DNA from: Rhodoferax sp.
GTDB taxonomy: Bacteria > Pseudomonadota > Gammaproteobacteria > Burkholderiales > Burkholderiaceae_C
Direction of reading: 5' to 3'
Length of the DNA stretch: 32,313 bases
NCBI RefSeq assembly: GCF_025356155.1
Contig: NZ_JANXUQ010000004.1
Span: forward strand, 1 to 32,313
Below are positions 7,174 through 15,211 of the stretch, one piece after another. The first letter of the stretch is position 1, and the number at the start of each line of letters is the position of its first letter. The position numbers and the translations under genes are program-made. The notes beneath the pieces are model-generated. The model did not search any database. It had not been told where the DNA came from and saw only the letters and a list, made by a program, of their open reading frames with translations.

Positions 7174-7614
7174 TCATTGGATATTTGCAGCCTCCTTTGC
7201 GGATCGGGCTTCGATGGCGCCGAGCAGCATGACGCTGGACAGCAACCCGTAGGCGGCGGTCCATGCTTCGCGCACGGCGGGGGTGAATTTTTCGCCCAGG
7301 CCTTCGTCCAATGTCCCGATCAGTGCGCTGCCTACCGTGGCGTAGTGCTCATCCTGCACGCCGTAGTTGACGTGGCGAGCGCCCAGTTGGCGCACCACAG
7401 GCACCAGCGCCTCCAGGTTGGTCAGCCCGTTGACAGCTGCTCCCAACATGGCCATCAGCATGCGGCTTTGGTGAACCATGTCGCCCTTGAATAAGGGGCG
7501 CAGCGATGGGTCCAGTGTAAAAAGTCGTTTATAAAAAATCTCGGCGACTGACAACGCGTTGGGGCGCACCACGTCGAATGTGACCTGTACCAAATTGATT
7601 TCTGCGGAGTTCAT
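7174..7614 (-). CDS. Single-domain globin (Vitreoscilla-haemoglobin type)
   Basis: The 146-residue protein has the same length as Vitreoscilla haemoglobin. Expected haem-pocket positions are visible: Tyr28 (B10) in EIFYKRLF, Gln49 (E7) in MVHQSRML, and the proximal His81 (F8) in GARHVNYG. Such globins bind oxygen and detoxify nitric oxide with a partner reductase. No FAD/NAD reductase domain is fused, so this is not a complete flavohaemoglobin. The start at 7614 (MNSAEINL) is chosen over the upstream one at 7650 because AAGGA lies about 11 nt before it and globin homology begins there. It is a single-gene unit; a structured region 110-200 bp upstream (7726-7813) could be part of its 5' leader. 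Confidence 0.85.
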   Translation of the reverse strand: MNSAEINLVQVTFDVVRPNALSVAEIFYKRLFTLDPSLRPLFKGDMVHQSRMLMAMLGAAVNGLTNLEALVPVVRQLGARHVNYGVQDEHYATVGSALIGTLDEGLGEKFTPAVREAWTAAYGLLSSVMLLGAIEARSAKEAANIQ

Positions 7615-7725
7615 GGGCACTCTGTTCCTTGAATAGTTGTTGTTAACCATCCAAACTACTCAAGATAAGTGCCAGTTTTTTTTCTTATATAAATCAACGA
7701 CTTATGAAATTTCAGTGCAGTCAGG

Positions 7726-7813
7726 TTGTCGGGATTCACCGACAGGTATCGCCGGCTTTAGTGCCGAGCACCCGGCGACGCAGGGAAACGGGCCTGTCAG
7801 CAAAACCCGACAA
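7726..7813. ncRNA. Candidate structured RNA element upstream of the globin gene
   Basis: Three nested helices are visible: TTGTCGGG (7726-7733) with CCCGACAA (7806-7813), GACAGG (7741-7746) with CCTGTC (7793-7798), and CGCCGG (7750-7755) with CCGGCG (7772-7777). Inside the last, GTGC (7761-7764) pairs with GCAC (7768-7771). The 5' strand can instead form a small hairpin, TGTCGG (7727-7732) with CCGACA (7739-7744), excluding the outer helix. Neither orientation has a T-tract, so it is not a simple terminator. I matched it to no known riboswitch class. Transcription direction is unknown; on the minus strand it would lie in the globin leader. Confidence 0.35.
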
Positions 7814-8074
7814 GGTCAGACCTCCGGGACTTGGGTTTGGGCCGCTTTAAAGTTGGCAATAAAGTTACGGTAAGCACTACACCCAATGGGGTTTTGCAAT
7901 TGGTCCTTTCCCTTCCACTGCTGCCGCACCGTCTATCGGGGCTGCGCTGGTAGCTGCACGCCATTGAAAATCCGGTCGCAAACTGCGGCACCGATCAACC
8001 AGAGATAGAGATTTCGAGTCGGACACTTTCTTAGCAACTGCCAGGACAGTATTCATTTGTAAGCCGTGAGGATT
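7814..8074. other. Intergenic stretch with no recognised gene
   Basis: Apart from the structured element to its left and the terminator to its right, this stretch shows only short frames without homology. One is a 64-codon minus-strand frame at 7797-7991 with no credible ribosome site or known motif. A small palindrome, AGGTCAGACCT, starts at 7813. On orientation it lies upstream of the globin gene and downstream of the TonB receptor. Confidence 0.5.
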
Positions 8075-8111
8075 AAAAAAGGGTGCCGTCCCTTATGCTG
8101 TGACGACACCC
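8075..8111 (-). terminator. Rho-independent terminator of the TonB receptor gene
   Basis: Read on the minus strand, GGGTGTCGTC (8111-8102) and GACGGCACCC (8090-8081) form a 10-bp stem with one mismatch and an 11-nt loop, followed directly by six T residues (8080-8075). It lies 88 bp past the stop codon of the leftward TonB receptor gene. Confidence 0.8.
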
Positions 8112-8198
8112 AACCGATCCGCCCGGAATCGGAACCCCATTGAATATTCACTGCGCCCGCCACGCCCTCACGCGACGGGTGCTATTGAAGCGTTGCGT

Positions 8199-10595
8199 TT
8201 AAAAGTTAAACCCGATATTGACCCCTGCGGTGCGTGGTGGCATGTACTGCGCCACTGCGCGGACGATGGTGGGTCCTCCAGCTGCGCTGGTTTTGATGTT
8301 GGCATCTTCCAGGTTGCGAATAAAGCCATCCACCCACCAGGACTTGCCGGAGTTGTAGCGCAAGCCAAGATCGGTGCGGGTGTAGGCCTTTTGTGTATCA
8401 AGTTCACCATAGTTGAAGATGCTCAGGAAACTATCCGTTTCGTAGTGCAGGCTGATACGGGGCGTCAGAGTTGCACCATTCGCCATGTTGAATGCGTGCT
8501 CATACTGGAATGTGGCCTGGAAGCTTGGCGCGTGTGCCAGCTTATTGCCGGTCACGTCCAGGCAGCCGTTGCCAATATTCACCAGCTTGCAAGGGCTTGG
8601 CAGGTTGTAGTCGTTGCTCAGGCCAATCAAAGCACCCAGTTTGGTTTGTGTGAAGGCCATGGTCGCCTGAAAGCGGTCAGCCGGAGTAATTTTCCAAGCC
8701 AGTTCGGATTCAAAGCCGGACACTGTGGCACCTTCTGCGTTGCCGGTCAGGAATGAACGGGTACCGTCCGCATTGAGTACGGGAGACGAGAACTGAAAGT
8801 CCTTGAAGTCAGAGAAGTACACCGAGTTGTTGAACTTGATCGATCCACCTGCCAGCGTTTGCTTCGTACCAAATTCCAGCGTGGTCAGTGTCTCAGGCTT
8901 GTAGGTAGCGCCACCGTCTTGCACGCTGCCGGCTTTGTAACCTGTGGCAACGCTGCCGTACACCATGAGTTGCTTGCTGACGTCATAGTTGGCACGCAGG
9001 AGACCCGTCGTCTTTCCACCGGTGAACTTGCCATCATTACAGCAACCATCGTTGAAGCCGGACCCTGGGGCTGCGGGATTGGTACCCGGATCGATCGGGC
9101 GTCCAGGAACAGTCGCGCTATAGGCCCATCCGTATCCACGCCCGCCGATGTTTTCGCGCTCGTCACTGGTGTATCGCAATCCGCCCGTCACGTGCAGGTC
9201 CCCCATGTTGAAGGTGGTTTGACCAAAAATCGCGGCCGACTTGTTGGTCTCCTTCGGCTGTATGAACGAACCTTGCCAACCGACAGTGCCTTGTTGGGTG
9301 CCGTTCATGATGGGAATGTCAAAGCGTATGCCGTTGTCTTCAGCCGCATAGTAGACACCCAAGATCCAATCGACATCGCGTTTGCCAGTGGTTTGCACGG
9401 TCACTTCATGGCTGAAGTTGCGGTAGTCGGACCAGTTGGTGCGGTCTTCCTGATAGGAGCCGTTGGTGGTAAAGCTGGTGGGCACATCAATGCCGCGATC
9501 CTGGTCGAACGTGCCGGAACCGGTGGCGTGTGAATAGCCTGCGGTGTAGGCCAGCGCAAGGCCATTGCCGAAATCGTAGTCAAGTCGGCTGCGGATGGTG
9601 TCTACGTCACGATTCAGGTAAGGCGCGGTGTCGATCAAGGCAGACCACAGCTTCTGCCCTTCACGGGGTGTTTGCATCAGGTCCATGCTAGGGGTACCAC
9701 GGTCCCTGAATTTTTCATAGGACACATTCCAGCTCAGATCTTTGGAAGGCTTGACCAACAGGCTCACCCGCGCTGCGCTTTGATCCTGAGCGTTGTATTT
9801 TTGGCCGCCCTGTACAAAGTTGTTGTAGTTGATGGGTTGGAAATCAGCAATCTTGCCGCCGCCCGCCAAAAACGCAGACTGTTGTTGTGCGACGCTGTAG
9901 CGGGTAGGGTTCTGGTAATCGACGTAGCCGTCGTGGGACTCGTGCACCAATGCAACGCGCAGTGCCATGGTGTCGCTGATGGGCGCATTAAAGTTGGCAC
10001 GGGAGCCCAACTGGTTGTAGCTCCCCACACCACCACTGACGCTACCAAAGGTCTCTCCCAGCGCTGGCTTGGCAGTTTGCATGTTGACCGCGCCGACGGT
10101 GGAGTTCTTGCCCCACAACGTCCCCTGGGGCCCGCGCAAGACCTCAATATTTTCCATATCGAACAGCAACACGGCTGCGCCTTCTGCGCGGGGTGCATAG
10201 ATACCGTCTACAAAGATTGCAATTTCAGGATCCGCGTATTCGGTCTTCGCACTGTCGTTGCCGATGCCGCGCAGCGTCATAGTGATCACGCCATGGTCAC
10301 CCTGCGTGGTGCCAGAAAAGCTGGGTACCAAGGCCGCAATGTCCTGCACTGTTTGCACGTGGTGCTTGTCCAGGTCTTGGGCATTGAGGGAGGTCACAGC
10401 CAACGGTGTGCTTTGCAGTGACGTCGTACGCTTGGTCGCGGTGATGACGACTTCCGGCAGTGTGGATGAGGCGGCTTCCGCCTTTTGAGCGGCAGTCTGG
10501 GCATAGCCAGCACCGGAACCTGCCAATAGTGCCAGGACAGCGAGTTGCACGGGTGAACCGAGCATCTTTCTGTATTTAGGAGTGTGAGTCTTCAT
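8199..10595 (-). CDS. TonB-dependent receptor of the beta-glucan locus
   Basis: The 798-residue protein begins with a signal peptide ending near GSGAGYAQ. A TonB box-like LPEVVITATKR, a plug domain (VQDIAALVPSF, LFDMENIEVLRGPQGTLWGKN) and a beta-barrel with repeated aromatic strands follow. It ends in GVNIGFNF with the C-terminal Phe needed for outer-membrane insertion. It should import oligosaccharides across the outer membrane, energised by TonB. I start at the ATG at 10595 (MKTHTPKY), because the extension to 10643 lacks a signal-peptide-like beginning. It is divergent from the halogenase-like gene; two LacI-type operators in between suggest joint control. The substrate, probably cello-oligosaccharides, is inferred from the neighbouring GH1 and GH9 genes. 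The sequence itself also resembles general receptors, so specificity is uncertain. Confidence 0.9.
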   Translation of the reverse strand: MKTHTPKYRKMLGSPVQLAVLALLAGSGAGYAQTAAQKAEAASSTLPEVVITATKRTTSLQSTPLAVTSLNAQDLDKHHVQTVQDIAALVPSFSGTTQGDHGVITMTLRGIGNDSAKTEYADPEIAIFVDGIYAPRAEGAAVLLFDMENIEVLRGPQGTLWGKNSTVGAVNMQTAKPALGETFGSVSGGVGSYNQLGSRANFNAPISDTMALRVALVHESHDGYVDYQNPTRYSVAQQQSAFLAGGGKIADFQPINYNNFVQGGQKYNAQDQSAARVSLLVKPSKDLSWNVSYEKFRDRGTPSMDLMQTPREGQKLWSALIDTAPYLNRDVDTIRSRLDYDFGNGLALAYTAGYSHATGSGTFDQDRGIDVPTSFTTNGSYQEDRTNWSDYRNFSHEVTVQTTGKRDVDWILGVYYAAEDNGIRFDIPIMNGTQQGTVGWQGSFIQPKETNKSAAIFGQTTFNMGDLHVTGGLRYTSDERENIGGRGYGWAYSATVPGRPIDPGTNPAAPGSGFNDGCCNDGKFTGGKTTGLLRANYDVSKQLMVYGSVATGYKAGSVQDGGATYKPETLTTLEFGTKQTLAGGSIKFNNSVYFSDFKDFQFSSPVLNADGTRSFLTGNAEGATVSGFESELAWKITPADRFQATMAFTQTKLGALIGLSNDYNLPSPCKLVNIGNGCLDVTGNKLAHAPSFQATFQYEHAFNMANGATLTPRISLHYETDSFLSIFNYGELDTQKAYTRTDLGLRYNSGKSWWVDGFIRNLEDANIKTSAAGGPTIVRAVAQYMPPRTAGVNIGFNF

Positions 10596-10691
10596 ATTGT
10601 CTCTTTCATGTTTCGGTATGGATCGGCAGTCACTCAGCGTCAACTCGCATTGCTTCTCGTTATCGCTCGAGTTGCCGTATCATGCGCAAAA

Positions 10692-10707
10692 ATGACAGCG
10701 TTGTCTA
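10692..10707. promoter_or_regulatory. LacI-type operator, site 1
   Basis: ATGACAGCGTTGTCTA is a near-perfect palindrome centred on CG (10699/10700), the usual centre of LacI-family sites. It lies between the divergent TonB receptor and halogenase-like genes and shares its core with two other sites in this locus. The LacI protein encoded at 17058-18134 is the likely binder. Confidence 0.7.
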
Positions 10708-10713
10708 TTGCAA

Positions 10714-10729
10714 ATGACAGCGTTGTCAT
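10714..10729. promoter_or_regulatory. LacI-type operator, site 2
   Basis: ATGACAGCGTTGTCAT is centred on CG at 10721/10722, 22 bp (about two helical turns) from site 1. It is a nearly perfect 16-bp palindrome. The spacing would place two repressor dimers on the same DNA face. Confidence 0.75.
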
Positions 10730-10788
10730 GTTTTTCGCACAGGGATAAACCCTAGGTCTGCACTTACACGGAAAAAGGAAAATTCGCC

Positions 10789-12333
10789 ATGAGTCCTATC
10801 AAAAACATTCTTATCGTTGGTGGTGGAACAGCCGGTTGGCTGACCGCCGCTTTTCTGGCGCGCACACTCGGCACGGCTTCAGGCGCGGATATCAGCGTCA
10901 CGGTGGTTGAGTCTAGCGACATCGGCATCATCGGGGTTGGTGAGGGCACGTTCCCATCCATACGCGGCACGTTGGCGGCCATCGGAATTGACGAAGCACG
11001 TTTCATCCGCGAATGCAATGCAACGTTCAAACAAGGTATCCACTTTGTGGACTGGGTGCGTAAGCCGGGTTCGCCGGGTACCGATCATTACTTCCACCCC
11101 TTCAGCCTGCCAAGCCAGCGCGGCGGTGGCCCGGATCTTTTGCCGTATTGGTTGCTGGGCGCCGGTGAAAATGGTGCTGCATTTGCACAAGCATCCACCA
11201 TGCAAAAGTGCGTGGCCGACGCATCGCATGGGCCTAAGCGCGTGGGTGACGGCGATTTTCTGGGGCCTCTCAACTACGCTTACCACTTTGATGCGGGGCG
11301 CTTCGCTGCCCTACTGGCTACACACGCCAAGTCTTTGGGTGTCGCCCATCAAGTTGCGACTGTAGACACCGTAGAGCTGGCAGAAGACGGTGCCATTTCC
11401 GGTGTGGTTACACGTGAATGCGGGACTCTTACCGCAGATCTCTACATTGACTGCACAGGCTTCCATGCGGCACTGATTGGCAAGGCGTTGGGCTCACCGT
11501 TTCGCAGCGTCAGCGACGTGCTGTTTGTCGACAGCGCGTTGGCCATGCAGGTTCCCTATGCCAGCGCACAAGCCCCCATACCCTCATACACCATCTCCAC
11601 TGCGCATGAAGCGGGTTGGACGTGGGACATTGGCTTGCAACAGCGACGTGGGATTGGTTACGTATACAGCAGCGCCCACACCGACGACGCGCATGCCGAG
11701 CAGGTGCTGCGTTCCTACGTTGGACCGGCGAGCGATTTACTTACTCCACGCAAGCTGCGACTAAACGTGGGTTACCGCGACGTGCAGTGGATCAAGAATT
11801 GCGTGGCTGTTGGATTGTCTGGCGGCTTTCTGGAGCCGTTGGAATCATCGGGAATTGGCCTGATTGAAACTGCCGCCTATCTCGTCAGCTATCTGTTCCC
11901 GAGAGACGGTGACATGGTGCCCGTGGCCAAGTTGTTCAACGCGTTGATGCGGGCCCGCTACGAGCGCATCGTGGATTTCGTCAAGATGCACTACTGCCTG
12001 ACCCAACGCACGGACTCGCAATTTTGGATAGACAACGCCGACGCCCGCACCATACCCCAAACGCTGCAAGAGAAGCTGTCCATGTGGCGCTGCAGGCCGC
12101 CGCATCGTTTGGATTTTGTGACCGATCTGGAGATGTACCCGCCATCGAGCTGGCAATACGTGTTGTATGGCATGGAGTTCAAGACCGATCTGGGTTTGAG
12201 CCGCGCCTCCTACCCGCGAATGGAAGAGGCACGCAAGGAATTCATGATGATCCAGAAAATGGGACGACATGCATTGGCCGATCTACCCACGCACCGCGCC
12301 CTGGTCAACAGCATGTGTGCTCGCCCCTCATGA
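10789..12333 (+). CDS. Tryptophan-halogenase-family flavoprotein
   Basis: The 514-residue protein starts with the FAD-binding IVGGGTAGWLTAA (about 9-21), followed by GVGEGTFPSIRGTL (49-62). Lys81 in FKQGIHFVDW occupies the region of the catalytic lysine of tryptophan halogenases. The diagnostic WxWxIP motif is changed to WTWDIG at 277-282, so true halogenation is not assured. Family relatives commonly sit beside TonB receptors and LacI genes in carbohydrate-use loci of Alteromonadales, Xanthomonadales and Caulobacterales, where their role is unresolved. Here it is divergent from a TonB receptor gene, shares its two operators, and precedes the GH1 gene on the same strand. No partner flavin reductase gene is nearby. 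A substrate on the sugar-use pathway rather than tryptophan is likely but unproven. Confidence 0.85.
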   Translation: MSPIKNILIVGGGTAGWLTAAFLARTLGTASGADISVTVVESSDIGIIGVGEGTFPSIRGTLAAIGIDEARFIRECNATFKQGIHFVDWVRKPGSPGTDHYFHPFSLPSQRGGGPDLLPYWLLGAGENGAAFAQASTMQKCVADASHGPKRVGDGDFLGPLNYAYHFDAGRFAALLATHAKSLGVAHQVATVDTVELAEDGAISGVVTRECGTLTADLYIDCTGFHAALIGKALGSPFRSVSDVLFVDSALAMQVPYASAQAPIPSYTISTAHEAGWTWDIGLQQRRGIGYVYSSAHTDDAHAEQVLRSYVGPASDLLTPRKLRLNVGYRDVQWIKNCVAVGLSGGFLEPLESSGIGLIETAAYLVSYLFPRDGDMVPVAKLFNALMRARYERIVDFVKMHYCLTQRTDSQFWIDNADARTIPQTLQEKLSMWRCRPPHRLDFVTDLEMYPPSSWQYVLYGMEFKTDLGLSRASYPRMEEARKEFMMIQKMGRHALADLPTHRALVNSMCARPS

Positions 12334-12337
12334 AATA

Positions 12338-12353
12338 TAGACAGCGCTGTCAT
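12338..12353. promoter_or_regulatory. LacI-type operator, site 3, upstream of the GH1 gene
   Basis: TAGACAGCGCTGTCAT contains the perfect 12-bp palindrome GACAGCGCTGTC centred on CG at 12345/12346. It shares its core with the two sites near 10700 and lies in the gap between the halogenase-like stop and the GH1 start. This suggests GH1 and the permease have their own promoter under the same LacI regulator. Confidence 0.72.
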
Positions 12354-12429
12354 TTTTGATAGTATCATCTGCGATATGAGGCAAAACTCCGTCCTTTCGG
12401 TGGAGCAAAAAGAAAACGAAACCAGGCAA

Positions 12430-13800
12430 ATGAACAACCATTCCAACGTCACTCTTCTGGATTTAAGCAAAAGTCTGCACCCCGACTTTCAGTGGGGGTC
12501 CGCGACAAGCGCCGCGCAAATAGAGGGTGCCTACGATACAGATGGCAAGGGGCTCTCGATATGGGACACCTTCTGCGCCGAGCCAGGGCGAATCAACGAC
12601 GCGTCAGACATTCGCGTCGCATGTGATCATTACCATCGCTACCGCGAGGACGTAGGTCTTATGCAAGGCATGGGATTGGATGCGTACCGGTTCTCCATCG
12701 CCTGGGCACGGGTTCAGCCGTCGGGCAAGGGTGCATGGAACGAAGCAGGATTTTCCTTCTACGACCGGCTTATCGATACCCTGCTCGAAGCCGGCATTCG
12801 CCCCCATGTGACGCTCTACCACTGGGATCTTCCCCAAGCGTTACAAGAAGAGTTTGGTGGTTGGGAGTCGCGCAAAATCGTCCCCTTGTTTGCAGACTAT
12901 GCGGCAGAAGTAGCGCGGCGATTTGGCGACCGGGTCGCGAGCATTGCAACACTCAATGAGCCCTGGTGCGTCGCAACACTGGGCTACGAGATCGCGCAAT
13001 TTGCGCCAGGGAAAAAGGACCGCGCCCTGGCGATGCAGGTGTCGCACCATTTGATGATGGCGCACGGTGCCGCCGTGAAGGCCATGCGGGCCGTCACCCA
13101 CGCGCCGCTGGGAGTCGTGCTCAACCACACACCTGCGTTCGCCGCCGAGGTGCTGGAATCGGATCGCAAGGCGGTCCGCATCGACGATGGCTTGAACGTC
13201 CGCTGGTATATGGACCCTATCTTTCGTGGCCAATACCCGGCCGACATCTTGGAATACCTGGGAGCAGACGCCCCCACGATCGAAGCCGGTGATCTGGCCC
13301 TTATCCACCAGCCGCTGGATTTCTTGGGAATCAACTTCTACACACGTAGTTTCATCAGCACGCAAAAGCCACCAAAACCAGCACCCGGAAAACAAGGCTT
13401 TACCGATATGGGGTGGGAAATTTACCCCGAAGCGCTGACACAGCATTTGGTGCGGCTTTCGCGCGAATACGCGCCGCCTCCGATCTTCATCACAGAGAAC
13501 GGTATGGCCAATGCGGATCAGATCGTGGATGGCCGCGTCGCTGATGTGGAGCGCATCCAGTATGTGAGCGACCACTTGAAGGCACTCGCCCGCGCCGTTG
13601 AATTAGGTGTCGATGTGCGAGGGTACTTCTACTGGAGTCTTCTGGACAACTTCGAGTGGAACTCGGGATACACGAAGCGCTTTGGACTCTTCCATGTGGA
13701 CTACTCGACCCAGGAGCGAGTGGCCAAGGACAGTGCCCTCTGGTACCGCGACTTCATTGCCGCATTCAAATCGCGGCATGCTCTTACAGCAGCGGTTTGA
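12430..13800 (+). CDS. GH1 family beta-glucosidase
   Basis: The protein has the glycoside hydrolase family 1 pattern: DFQWGSATSAAQIEGA near the start, the acid/base glutamate in ATLNEPWCVA (about residue 177 from this start), and the nucleophile glutamate in FITENGMAN (about 356). The length of about 456 residues is usual. It should release glucose from cellobiose and other beta-glucosides. There is no signal peptide, so it acts in the cytoplasm on imported sugar. The frame opens at 12376, but the ATG at 12430 (MNNHSNVTLL) is closer to the usual family start; the first ATG has no ribosome site. A LacI-type operator lies upstream, and an AmpG-like permease gene follows after 49 bp on the same strand. 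Confidence 0.92.
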   Translation: MNNHSNVTLLDLSKSLHPDFQWGSATSAAQIEGAYDTDGKGLSIWDTFCAEPGRINDASDIRVACDHYHRYREDVGLMQGMGLDAYRFSIAWARVQPSGKGAWNEAGFSFYDRLIDTLLEAGIRPHVTLYHWDLPQALQEEFGGWESRKIVPLFADYAAEVARRFGDRVASIATLNEPWCVATLGYEIAQFAPGKKDRALAMQVSHHLMMAHGAAVKAMRAVTHAPLGVVLNHTPAFAAEVLESDRKAVRIDDGLNVRWYMDPIFRGQYPADILEYLGADAPTIEAGDLALIHQPLDFLGINFYTRSFISTQKPPKPAPGKQGFTDMGWEIYPEALTQHLVRLSREYAPPPIFITENGMANADQIVDGRVADVERIQYVSDHLKALARAVELGVDVRGYFYWSLLDNFEWNSGYTKRFGLFHVDYSTQERVAKDSALWYRDFIAAFKSRHALTAAV

Positions 13801-13849
13801 TAGGGTGCGGTGATTTTTCCTGTTTAAAAGAATAAGGTGGTTGATTTGT

Positions 13850-15199
13850 ATGAACCAAGCAATCAAGACAAAACGCTCTCCGCTCTCCTGGGTTCCCACC
13901 GCGTATCTGGCTGAGGGGATCCCTTTTGCCATGGTGATCTGGGTTGCCGGAACCATGTTCAAAGATCTGGGACACAGCGATAGCGAGATCACCGTATCGA
14001 CCGCCAGCATCGGGATCATGTGGTCGCTGAAGCCCCTCTATGCCGGCTTTCTGGACATGTTTAAGACCAAGCGGTTTTGGGTGATTGCCATGCAATTGGC
14101 GATGGCGGGCTTGCTCGGCCTATGGGCCTTGTCCCTCACACTGCCCAACTACTTTGTGGTGGGAATTTTGTTGCTGTGGCTGCTTGCCTTTGCCTCCGCT
14201 ACGCAGGATATTTGTATCGACGGGGTGTACATCACCGCGCTCGATCAACGAGCGCAGGGCAAGTTCATGGGGGTTCAGGGAGCCTTTTGGAATGCTGGCC
14301 GCATTTTCGCCACTGCGGTGGTGGTGGGCTCCGCTGGCTACCTGCAAAAGCGGGGCATGGACGCGAGGAGCGCTTGGGCCATGGCCCTGGCAGTTAGCAT
14401 GGGTGCCATGGCGCTTCTGGCGGCATACCACTACTTTGTTCTTCCGCCGGGTTCGGTGCCACAGCGTCCCGAAAGCGCTGCGGCCGTTGCCAGCACATTC
14501 AAGGACCAGTTCCTGGACTTCATCAAGAAGCCACACCTGCTGGGCATGCTGATGTTTGTATTTCTGTTCCGTATGGGAGAAGGCTTTTTGCTCATTGAAG
14601 CACCTCTCTTCATGCAAGGCAGCGCGACGAATGGCGGCTTGGGCATGTGTGCGACCAACGCGATCAGCGCCGCGTGCCCGCACCTGTTGGAAGACAAAGC
14701 GCTCATCGACGGCTTGATCAGCACCGTAGTGAGCCTTGTCTTTGGCATGTTGGGTGGCTTCTTTGCGGGAAAATTTGGTCTCACACGCAAGACGCTGGTG
14801 TTCATGGCTATTTGCCTGAACCTGCCGCACATAACCTTCTATATTTTGAGCTGCCTGGTGTCCTCGGATGCGCCCGTTGCTCTGCCGGTGATCGCAACCC
14901 TGGTCACACTTGAAAAAGCCGGCTACGCCTTTGGCTTTGTCGCAAACATGCTGTACATGATGCAGCAAATCTCGCCCGGAAAATACCACATGACGCACTA
15001 CGCGTACTGCACGGCGATCATGAACCTGGTGCTCATACCCACGCAAATGGCCAGTGGCGTGCTGGCCGACCACATGGGCTTTCAGACTTTCTTCCTGGTG
15101 GTGATGGCAGCCTCAATCCCCTCCGTAATCGGCGCCTACTTTGCCCCCTTCCCGAATAAAGTGGAAGGCGAAACCACGCTGGGCGCGGCACCGCATTGA
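13850..15199 (+). CDS. AmpG-like MFS permease
   Basis: This 449-residue protein has about twelve hydrophobic segments, and its start LSWVPTAYLAEGIPFAMV is characteristic of the AmpG/PAT branch of MFS transporters. The segment ASATQDICIDGVYI also fits that branch. AmpG itself imports muropeptide sugars. Here the gene follows a cytoplasmic beta-glucosidase gene and converges on a secreted cellulase gene, so I infer inner-membrane uptake of cello-oligosaccharides, matching use of AmpG relatives for other disaccharides. The ATG at 13850 is preceded by AAGGTGG with 9-nt spacing; the TTG at 13841 would sit directly on that site. A cysteine-containing loop of about 25 residues (NGGLGMCATNAISAACPHL) lies midway and is unusual for AmpG. 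The stop is 12 bp from the converging GH9 stop. Confidence 0.85.
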   Translation: MNQAIKTKRSPLSWVPTAYLAEGIPFAMVIWVAGTMFKDLGHSDSEITVSTASIGIMWSLKPLYAGFLDMFKTKRFWVIAMQLAMAGLLGLWALSLTLPNYFVVGILLLWLLAFASATQDICIDGVYITALDQRAQGKFMGVQGAFWNAGRIFATAVVVGSAGYLQKRGMDARSAWAMALAVSMGAMALLAAYHYFVLPPGSVPQRPESAAAVASTFKDQFLDFIKKPHLLGMLMFVFLFRMGEGFLLIEAPLFMQGSATNGGLGMCATNAISAACPHLLEDKALIDGLISTVVSLVFGMLGGFFAGKFGLTRKTLVFMAICLNLPHITFYILSCLVSSDAPVALPVIATLVTLEKAGYAFGFVANMLYMMQQISPGKYHMTHYAYCTAIMNLVLIPTQMASGVLADHMGFQTFFLVVMAASIPSVIGAYFAPFPNKVEGETTLGAAPH

Positions 15200-15211
15200 C
15201 GCGACCCCCGT

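Noticed and set aside
7727..7744. tRNA T-arm
   Set aside because: A 6-bp hairpin with a GATTCA loop recalls a T-arm, but no acceptor, D or anticodon arms can be drawn.
7726..7813. c-di-GMP-I riboswitch
   Set aside because: A segment near GACGCAGGG recalls the class I core, but the tetraloop, receptor and the third helix are missing.
8100..10421. Plus-strand frames at 8100, 8859 and 9672
   Set aside because: All are antisense shadows of the TonB receptor gene.
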